Assembly: GCA_945900935.1 (NCBI GenBank)
Contig: CAMDKT010000450.1
Location: 1-5,316 of the forward strand
Direction of reading: 5' to 3'
DNA: 5,316 bases
Source: Candidatus Sulfopaludibacter sp. SbA3
GTDB taxonomy: Bacteria > Acidobacteriota > Terriglobia > Bryobacterales > Bryobacteraceae
Under the pieces are notes generated by a model. It was not told the origin of the DNA and ran no database searches. It saw only the letters and a list, made by a program, of their open reading frames with translations. This document shows positions 1-5,316 of this stretch, piece by piece. Every line of letters starts with the position of its first letter. Position 1 is the stretch's first letter. The translations under genes and the position numbers were made by a program.

Positions 1-873
1 GCGTTTCCAGAAGCGTTCGGCCGCGCCGCGGATCTGTTCCGGTTCATCGAGGAGGATAAGCGCATCCAACTGCAAGTCGAAGAGATTGGTTTCGCGGGGG
101 TCTTGCAACACCCGAGCGAACTCCCAGCCGGCAGCGGGAAAGCCGGGGACGGCGTGTTCGGCCAGGGGCAGAATGGTCGCCGCATGGACCTTGAGGACGG
201 AACGCTGCGTTTGCACGTCGAAACGGCGCATTTCCTCAATCGTGTCGCCGAAGAGTTCGATGCGAATGGGCTGCGCGCTTTCGGCGGGGAAGATGTCGAT
301 GATGCCGCCGCGGACGGAGAATTCGCCGATGCGTTCCACCGGTTCGCGCTGTTCGTAGCCGATGCGGCGCAGATGTTCGGAGAGGTCGTCCATGCCGATG
401 TCTTCGGTGGTGCGAAGTTCCAGGGCGAGGTGGCGATATTGGGCGGCGAGGTAAGTCCGGGCGAGCGCGCTGCCGATGGGAGTGACTGTGATGGTCGCGC
501 GGCGCGAGGCCAAACGCCAAAGGCCGACGGCGCGCTCGGCGCTGATTTCGCCGTGAGGGGATAGGGCTTGTGACGGGAGTACGTCGAGCGCGGGGATCAT
601 TTGGGGCGGTTGCATTTGCTGGCCGCCGGCGATGATTTCGAAGAATGTACGGATGGCTTCCAGAAGCAGTTCGGCTTCCTTGGCTCCGTCGGTGACGACG
701 ATTAACGGGCGGCCGGTGATTTTCCACAGCAGCACCGTGTAGAGGGCTTTGGCGGTGAGGGTGAGGCCGGAGAGCGATTGGTGCTTGTTGGAGCTAAGTC
801 CGCGCACAATTTGTTGCAGCCCGTCGCCGGTTGCGAAGGATTGAAACAGATCGCGAACGGCCGGATGGGTCAT
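1..873 (-). CDS. mfd: Transcription-repair coupling factor Mfd, N-terminal part (C-terminus beyond window)
   Basis: Mfd is a cytoplasmic ATP-driven translocase that removes stalled RNA polymerase at DNA lesions and recruits UvrA. Only the first 291 codons are present; the family is usually about 1,100-1,200 residues, so the RNA-polymerase-interacting and helicase domains lie to the left. What is visible is the UvrB-homology module. Residues 36-43 (GLTLTAKA) look like a decayed Walker A that keeps the lysine but has lost the glycines, as expected for this non-hydrolysing module. Residues 104-120 (LSPHGEISAERAVGLWR) and the block 182-224 (GEFSVRGGIIDIFP, then RIELFGDTIEEMRRFD and QTQRS) are strong Mfd/UvrB-like signatures. 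The start ATG (873-871) overlaps the rfaE2 stop as ATGA. No good Shine-Dalgarno precedes it, which suggests translation coupled to rfaE2. The frame is open to the edge with no disruption. Identification is confident; UvrB itself is less likely because the Walker A is degenerate. Confidence 0.95.
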   Translation of the reverse strand, partial: MTHPAVRDLFQSFATGDGLQQIVRGLSSNKHQSLSGLTLTAKALYTVLLWKITGRPLIVVTDGAKEAELLLEAIRTFFEIIAGGQQMQPPQMIPALDVLPSQALSPHGEISAERAVGLWRLASRRATITVTPIGSALARTYLAAQYRHLALELRTTEDIGMDDLSEHLRRIGYEQREPVERIGEFSVRGGIIDIFPAESAQPIRIELFGDTIEEMRRFDVQTQRSVLKVHAATILPLAEHAVPGFPAAGWEFARVLQDPRETNLFDLQLDALILLDEPEQIRGAAERFWKR

Positions 874-1337
874 CGAGAGAGGATCTCTTGTTCGATGTTG
901 GTAGTGGAATGGCCGGGCTCGAGCGGGATGAGGACGACTTTGCCGCCGGCGCCTTCCACTTCTTCGCGGCCGGCCACAAAGTGCGACCAGTCGGCGCCTT
1001 TGACGAGGATGTCGGGCAGGATTTGGGCGATGAGTTCGCGCGGCGTGTCTTCGTCGAAAAAAGTAACGGCGTCAACGGCGTGGAGAGCGAGGGCGGCTTC
1101 GGCGCGTTGCTGTTCAGAAAGCAGCGGGCGGTGGGGGCCCTTGTAGCGGGCAACGCTCGAATCGGTGTTGAGCGCGAGGATGAGGATGTCGCCCATGGAC
1201 CGGCACTGCTCGAGCAGGCGGACGTGGCCGGGGTGGAGCAAATCGTAGCAACCGTTCGTAAACACGACGGTTTTGTTTTCAAGTTTCCAGGCGGCGCGGG
1301 CGGCGGCCAAGTCGGGCCGGGAGTAGACGGCAGGCAT
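870..1337 (-). CDS. rfaE2: D-glycero-beta-D-manno-heptose 1-phosphate adenylyltransferase (stand-alone RfaE2/HldC type)
   Basis: This 155-residue nucleotidyltransferase probably transfers AMP from ATP to heptose 1-phosphate to give ADP-heptose, a precursor of the lipopolysaccharide inner core, in the cytoplasm. Seen directly: FTNGCYDLLHPGH at residues 26-38, containing the HxGH-type nucleotide-binding motif (H35-P-G-H38). Also seen are LNTDSSVARYKGPHRP at 56-71, the acidic FDEDTP at 94-99, DILVKGADW at 109-117, and the terminal GHSTT (142-146), which matches the family's usual STT element. Length fits the adenylyltransferase half of bifunctional HldE, so this is the separated single-domain form and a kinase gene (rfaE1/hldA) should lie elsewhere. 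The ATG at 1337-1335 gives a normal N-terminal lead of about 20 residues, but no Shine-Dalgarno is visible before it. The stop overlaps the mfd start. A glycerol-3-phosphate cytidylyltransferase relative is the main alternative and is less likely given KGADW and GHSTT. Confidence 0.93.
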   Translation of the reverse strand: MPAVYSRPDLAAARAAWKLENKTVVFTNGCYDLLHPGHVRLLEQCRSMGDILILALNTDSSVARYKGPHRPLLSEQQRAEAALALHAVDAVTFFDEDTPRELIAQILPDILVKGADWSHFVAGREEVEGAGGKVVLIPLEPGHSTTNIEQEILSR

Positions 1338-1362
1338 TGATTTTATTGTCGCTCGATTCGCC

Positions 1363-1429
1363 TGTGAAAAGTCTGTGGAAAACCATCGCCAATCTGTGGA
1401 AAACTGGCACCAGGCACCAGTTTTCCACA
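1363..1429. other. Cluster of TTTTCCACA (DnaA-box-like) nonamers
   Basis: Three exact copies of TTTTCCACA occur in 56 bp: two on the minus strand (1374-1382 and 1395-1403) and one on the plus strand (1421-1429). A degenerate fourth lies at 1363-1370 (TGTGAAAA on plus). Start-to-start spacings on the same strand are 11 and 21 bp, close to one and two helical turns. TTTTCCACA fits the broad DnaA-box consensus TTWTNCACA. The cluster sits between the hydrolase stop and rfaE2. It may bind DnaA, or the match may be a by-product of a short repeat family. The surrounding genes are not those usually found at oriC, so calling it a replication origin is not justified. Confidence 0.4.
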
Positions 1430-1430
1430 G
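1394..1430. repeat. Perfect 14-bp inverted repeat with 9-nt loop just after the hydrolase stop
   Basis: The arms are CTGTGGAAAACTGG (1394-1407) and CCAGTTTTCCACAG (1417-1430), an exact reverse complement, with loop CACCAGGCA. The inner part also holds a tandem 7-mer GGCACCA (1406-1412 and 1413-1419). The hydrolase stop codon (1434-1432) lies one base away, so a hydrolase transcript would end in this hairpin. No T-run follows on the minus strand (the next bases are ATTGGCG), so it is not a standard intrinsic terminator. It could block 3' exonucleases, end transcription weakly, or be a REP-like interspersed palindrome. An 11-bp part of the arm, CTGTGGAAAAC, recurs at 1373-1383, which allows a competing pairing. 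Confidence 0.7.
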
Positions 1431-1431
1431 G

Positions 1432-2055
1432 CTAGATTTTGAGGAAGCGGGCGGTGCGCTCCCACATTTCGTCGATTACCTCGGTTAACTCATGGCCGGC
1501 GTCGAATTTTTCCAATGTCACGTTTGGGTGGGATGCTGCGTAGGCTTCGGAGATGGAAATCGGCACGGTGAGGTCGTTTGTGCCGTGGAACACGAGCGCT
1601 GGTTGTGTGAAATGCGGCACGGGTTCCCAAGTTTTTGCGTCGACGGCCAATTGCCAAGCGACTTTTCGGGGCGCGTTGTCGGCGTAATGAAAAACTTCCA
1701 GTTCTCCGGTTTCCTCCCAGGCCCGAAACTTTTCCTCGCCCAGCATTGCCGCCCAGCGATCTTGAAAGCCGAAGGCTGGCGCCAGGAGGACGAGTTTCTC
1801 CACTTCCGGGTGCCGGGAGGCATACAACGCGGCCAGATATCCGCCCATGCTGGAGCCCATCAGGACGACGGGTTCGCCGTTGGCTTCGCGGGAAAGGATG
1901 TCGAACTGGCCGGAAATCGTCAGATTAAAAAAAAATCCCGAATCGAGTCGCGGAACGGTCACGGCAACCCCGCTTTTTTCGAAATGAGCCCGAAAAACTT
2001 GGGCTTTTCGCGATTCCTGGCCGGACGCGAAGCCGTGAAGATAGATGATTCGCAA
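1432..2055 (-). CDS. Alpha/beta-hydrolase fold esterase, YqiA/YcfP-like
   Basis: A 207-residue soluble single-domain hydrolase, probably an esterase or thioesterase acting in the cytoplasm; the substrate cannot be read from sequence. It opens with the first beta strand and oxyanion-type loop IIYLHGFASG (3-12). The nucleophile elbow is GSSMGG (67-72, Ser69). The acid is probably Asp161 in HGTNDLTVP, and the base His188 in DAGHELT, so a full Ser-Asp-His triad is present. There is no signal peptide or membrane segment. Small size and the motif layout fit the YqiA/YcfP group. The start is TTG (2055-2053), chosen because an in-frame TGA lies 12 bases upstream with no other start between, and GAGGA sits about 9 bases before it. 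Residues 41-43 are three TTT codons forming a 9-base homopolymer. The gene diverges from acpP. Fold assignment is secure, exact function is not. Confidence 0.88.
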   Translation of the reverse strand: MRIIYLHGFASGQESRKAQVFRAHFEKSGVAVTVPRLDSGFFFNLTISGQFDILSREANGEPVVLMGSSMGGYLAALYASRHPEVEKLVLLAPAFGFQDRWAAMLGEEKFRAWEETGELEVFHYADNAPRKVAWQLAVDAKTWEPVPHFTQPALVFHGTNDLTVPISISEAYAASHPNVTLEKFDAGHELTEVIDEMWERTARFLKI

Positions 2056-2087
2056 GCAGTATTTTCCTCATCTACCATTGTGCAGAG

Positions 2088-2134
2088 TTGCGGTGACGGC
2101 GCGGGTATGGCTAGGATAGGGAAGTTTGAAGGAG
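2088..2134 (+). promoter_or_regulatory. Candidate sigma70-type promoter and Shine-Dalgarno of acpP in the divergent spacer
   Basis: The 93-bp spacer between the divergent hydrolase and acpP must hold both start regions. For acpP, TTGCGG (2088-2093) and TAGGAT (2112-2117) are separated by 18 bp and resemble -35 and -10 boxes. The ribosome site AAGGAG (2129-2134) is strong but ends 14 bases before the ATG, longer than the usual 5-10. A weaker AGG lies directly against the start. No comparably convincing promoter is seen for the hydrolase on the other strand. This is a consensus match only, without experimental support. Confidence 0.35.
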
Positions 2135-2148
2135 ACAACTGAACAGGT

Positions 2149-2391
2149 ATGTCCGTTGAAGCAAAAGTAAAGCAGATTATCGTCGAACAACTCGGCGTGG
2201 ATGAGGCCCAGGTAGATAGCACGGCTGCTTTCGTCGACGATTTGGGCGCAGACTCGCTCGATCTGGTGGAACTGGTGATGGCATTCGAAGAAGCCTTCGA
2301 CCTCAACATTCCCGACGAAGACTCCGAGAAGATTAAGACCGTCAAGGACGCCGTTGACTACATTGACGCCAAGGCCGCCAAGAAGACCTAG
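2149..2391 (+). CDS. acpP: Acyl carrier protein
   Basis: This 80-residue acidic, helical protein carries acyl chains as thioesters on a 4'-phosphopantetheine arm through every step of type II fatty-acid synthesis in the cytoplasm. The attachment site is Ser36 in the classic GADSLD motif (33-38), followed by the recognition helix LVELVMAFEEAFD. FVDDLGADS and the C-terminal NIPDEDSEKIKTVKDAVDYI are very close to the standard housekeeping ACP, as is the length, so it is the primary ACP rather than a polyketide-type specialist. The ATG is fixed by homology to the usual MS-x-E/V start; the Shine-Dalgarno AAGGAG is unusually far (14 bases). It stops with TAG, 57 bp before fabF and in the same reading frame. 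It is probably the first gene of the acpP-fabF-etfB-etfA transcript. Confidence 0.98.
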   Translation: MSVEAKVKQIIVEQLGVDEAQVDSTAAFVDDLGADSLDLVELVMAFEEAFDLNIPDEDSEKIKTVKDAVDYIDAKAAKKT

Positions 2392-2402
2392 AGAAACGAA
2401 GG

Positions 2403-2440
2403 CCCGTCCGCTGCCGCAACAACACTCTCAAGCGGAGGGG
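2403..2440 (+). promoter_or_regulatory. Possible stem that hides the fabF ribosome-binding site
   Basis: In the acpP-fabF spacer, TCCGCT (2407-2412) is the exact reverse complement of AGCGGA (2431-2436). After one G-G mismatch three more pairs form (CCC 2403-2405 with GGG 2438-2440), giving nine pairs over ten positions with an 18-nt loop. The right arm contains the GGAGG core of the fabF Shine-Dalgarno (2434-2438). A ribosome finishing acpP at 2391 would cover or disturb the left arm, so the layout could couple fabF translation to acpP. This is inferred by eye from pairing alone; no folding energy was computed. Confidence 0.35.
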
Positions 2441-2448
2441 GGATAGCA

Positions 2449-3705
<1,257 letters not shown>

Positions 3706-3709
3706 TCGG

Positions 3710-4480
3710 ATGAAGATCGTGGTCGCGCTGAAGCAAGTGCCGTCGCGGGACTCGTCGCTGCGCGTGCCGGTCGGCGCGTCGTGGATCGACGAGTCCGATA
3801 TTACGTACGAAATCAACGAGCCGGACGCTTATGCGCTGGAAGCGGCGTTGCAACTCCGGGAGCAGCACGGCGGGGAAGTGATCGTGGTTTGCGCCGGACC
3901 GAATGGGGCGGCGTCGTCGGTTCGCGAAGCGTTGGCGAAGGGGGCCGACCGCGCCATTCACATTCAGGAAGACGATCTGCATCGGGCCGATACCCTTGGC
4001 TTGGCTACGCTGCTTGCCGCCGCGATTCGCGCCGAGGGTCCGGATCTAGTCCTGACCGGCCTGCAGTCCGACGATATGGGCAGCGGGCAGACGGGCGTTA
4101 TAGTGGCCGAACTGCTTGGCCTGCCGAGCGCGACGATTATTATGGCCGTGGAAGTGCAGGACGGCGCGATTCGCGTCAAGCGCGAACTGGAAGACGGCTG
4201 GTTTCAGCACGTCACGCTCCCGTTGCCGGCGGTGTTGACGATTCAGAGCGGCATCAATAAGCTGCGCTACGCAACGCTGATGGGCATTAAAAAAGCGAAA
4301 ACGAAGGAATTGCGTGCGATTTCCGCCGCCGAACTCGGCGGCGTGCCGGCCGCGCAAGTGCGTTGCGAAAAAGTGTATCTGCCTGGTCGCGCGAAGCAGA
4401 CGCAAATTTTAGCGGGCGACGCGAAAACGGCCGCCGCCGCTTTGGCCGACAAGCTGAAGTTTGAGGTGCGGGTGATATGA
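3710..4480 (+). CDS. etfB: Electron transfer flavoprotein, beta subunit
   Basis: EtfB pairs with EtfA to form a soluble electron carrier that usually accepts electrons from acyl-CoA dehydrogenases and passes them to a membrane quinone reductase; the beta subunit binds AMP structurally. The 256 residues match the family length. MKIVVALKQVP opens the Rossmann-like fold, and NEPDAYALEAALQL (36-49) is conserved. The AMP loop is TGLQSDDMGSGQTG (116-129). The EtfB signature region follows as LPLPAVLTIQSGINKLRYATL (170-190) and GIKKAK (192-197); Leu190 sits where the dehydrogenase-recognition leucine lies in characterised ETFs. The ATG is 4 bp after the fabF stop, with GGAAGAG inside the fabF end serving as ribosome site at about 7 bases. 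It overlaps etfA by ATGA. Whether this is a conventional or bifurcating ETF cannot be settled here. Confidence 0.96.
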   Translation: MKIVVALKQVPSRDSSLRVPVGASWIDESDITYEINEPDAYALEAALQLREQHGGEVIVVCAGPNGAASSVREALAKGADRAIHIQEDDLHRADTLGLATLLAAAIRAEGPDLVLTGLQSDDMGSGQTGVIVAELLGLPSATIIMAVEVQDGAIRVKRELEDGWFQHVTLPLPAVLTIQSGINKLRYATLMGIKKAKTKELRAISAAELGGVPAAQVRCEKVYLPGRAKQTQILAGDAKTAAAALADKLKFEVRVI

Positions 4481-5316
4481 GCGTCCTCGTCGTATTGGAA
4501 CAATCGGGCGGCAATTTTCACCGGATGGGCTGGGAAGCCATCGTCGCGGCGAAAGAACTGGAACTTCCGGTTTCTGTGGCGACCATTGGGGCCGCTGGGG
4601 CCGCCGCTTCCAAGGCTGTTGACAAGGTGTATTCCGTTCAGCACGCGGACCTTTCGGCCTACAGCGCGGATGGCTACACAGCGGCGTTGGAGCAGTTGAT
4701 TCGAGCCATTCACCCGGAATATGTCGTGTTTCCGCACACCTATCAAGTACGCGATTACGCGCCGAAACTGGCGACGAGATTTGGGCGCGTGCTGGTTAGC
4801 GATGCCGTGAAATTGAGCCGGACGGTTGCGGTGCGCCAGTTGTTTCAGGGGAAGTTGAACGCCGATTTTGCGTTATCTGCCGATGGGCCGCGGTTTGTCT
4901 CCGTGCAGGCGGGCGCATACCGCGGTGACGCGTTGGGCGAGGGGTCTCCGGAAGTGGTCGTCTTCGAGCCGGAAATGGCCAGTGGCGCCATTCGAGCCAG
5001 GGCGGAGGCGCCGTTCCGCGAGTCATCGCGGGCGGTGGATCTGACGACGGCGGATATCATCGTCAGCGTCGGGCGCGGCATCAGGGAAAAAGAAAATATC
5101 GTGCTGGTGGAGGAACTCGCCCGCGCGTTGGGCGGCGAGTTGGCCGCTTCCCGGCCGATTTGCGATAACGGCTGGCTGCCCATGGAGCGCCAGGTTGGCA
5201 GCTCCGGGCAGACCGTGGCACCGAAGGTTTATATCGCTGTCGGAATCAGCGGGGCGATCCAGCATCAAGTGGGGATGAAGGGGTCGAAGACGATTGTGGC
5301 GATCAACAAAGATCCC
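4477..5316 (+). CDS. etfA: Electron transfer flavoprotein, alpha subunit (C-terminus beyond window)
   Basis: EtfA supplies the FAD-binding domain of the ETF heterodimer, which shuttles electrons between dehydrogenases and the respiratory quinone pool. The 280 codons present form an open frame to the window edge; family members are about 310-330 residues, so only the last few tens are missing. The N-terminal half is the variable domain (MSVLVVLEQSGG at the start). The conserved FAD region is seen as VSVGRGI (196-202), SR (225-226), QVGSSGQTVAPKVYIAVGISG (239-259) with QH (262-263), and IVAINKDP at the very end (273-280). Ser243 replaces the threonine found in the VGQTG motif of many ETFs, keeping a hydroxyl near the flavin. 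The ATG overlaps the etfB stop (ATGA), with GAGG about 10 bases upstream, indicating translational coupling for a 1:1 complex. Confidence 0.96.
   Translation, partial: MSVLVVLEQSGGNFHRMGWEAIVAAKELELPVSVATIGAAGAAASKAVDKVYSVQHADLSAYSADGYTAALEQLIRAIHPEYVVFPHTYQVRDYAPKLATRFGRVLVSDAVKLSRTVAVRQLFQGKLNADFALSADGPRFVSVQAGAYRGDALGEGSPEVVVFEPEMASGAIRARAEAPFRESSRAVDLTTADIIVSVGRGIREKENIVLVEELARALGGELAASRPICDNGWLPMERQVGSSGQTVAPKVYIAVGISGAIQHQVGMKGSKTIVAINKDP

Noticed and set aside
103..564. Plus-strand open frame of 153 residues at the left end
   Set aside because: It is the reverse complement of mfd, whose frame is intact and carries family signatures. The plus-strand product is Ala/Asp/Gly-rich with no recognisable fold.
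876..888. Small hairpin AGAGA-GGA-TCTCT just before the mfd start
   Set aside because: A five-base stem inside the rfaE2 coding end is expected by chance, and nothing else supports a regulatory role.
831..1340. Plus-strand open frame of 169 residues opposite rfaE2
   Set aside because: It is a mirror of the adenylyltransferase codons; the minus-strand gene has all the expected motifs and this one has none.
1338..1360. Leaderless promoter directly before rfaE2 (GACAAT seven bases before the ATG)
   Set aside because: The -10-like match is weak and no acceptable -35 box lies 16-18 bp upstream, so it is too speculative to list.
1363..1429. Replication origin
   Set aside because: DnaA-box-like copies are present, but there is no AT-rich unwinding region and no dnaA, dnaN, gyrB, rpmH or parAB nearby, and the spacer is only 94 bp.
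1394..1430. Intrinsic (Rho-independent) terminator of the hydrolase gene
   Set aside because: The hairpin is excellent but no T-run follows it on the minus strand, so it was recorded as an inverted repeat with a possible 3'-end role.
1492..2142. Plus-strand open frame of 216 residues opposite the hydrolase
   Set aside because: It lies across the hydrolase and its start region; the minus strand has a full Ser-Asp-His triad and a ribosome site, while this frame has no recognisable domain.
3781..4260. Shifted plus-strand frame of 159 residues within etfB
   Set aside because: It is an out-of-frame reading of etfB, rich in Arg and Gly; the etfB frame has AMP-binding and signature motifs.

Overview
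This is a compact, GC-rich, Gram-negative-type bacterial segment made almost entirely of housekeeping genes. A heptose-phosphate adenylyltransferase points to a lipopolysaccharide-type envelope. The acyl carrier protein, beta-ketoacyl-ACP synthase II and electron transfer flavoprotein genes have the usual bacterial sequence signatures. My impression from composition and gene style is an acidobacterium (Solibacter/Bryobacter-like), but that is a guess from general familiarity and nothing in the window proves it.

Layout. Two gene blocks point away from each other from a short divergent promoter region at about 2056-2148. Reading leftwards on the minus strand there is a YqiA-like alpha/beta hydrolase (2055-1432), then a 94-bp spacer carrying a long inverted repeat and three exact TTTTCCACA nonamers. 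Next comes a stand-alone rfaE2/hldC-type adenylyltransferase (1337-870), which overlaps by ATGA with the start of mfd (873 to beyond position 1). Reading rightwards on the plus strand there is acpP (2149-2391), fabF (2449-3705), etfB (3710-4480) and etfA (4477 to beyond 5316). Both end genes, mfd and etfA, are cut by the window edges, so neither shows a stop codon here.

How the genes work together. AcpP carries the growing acyl chain and FabF elongates it, so they form a classical fatty-acid synthesis pair. EtfB and EtfA form a heterodimeric FAD/AMP electron carrier that usually takes electrons from acyl-CoA dehydrogenases. Here etfB begins only 4 bp after fabF, so acyl-chain synthesis and an electron carrier probably share one transcript. 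On the other side, RfaE2 (envelope sugar activation) and Mfd (transcription-coupled repair) are translationally overlapped.

I found no mobile element, CRISPR array, tRNA or rRNA. I also found no clear new multi-gene system. The parts that deserve a second look are small. They are a possible stem that hides the fabF ribosome-binding site, the fact that acpP and fabF lie in one frame separated by a single TAG, and the DnaA-box-like repeat cluster downstream of the hydrolase. No stretch longer than 300 bases lacks a gene.
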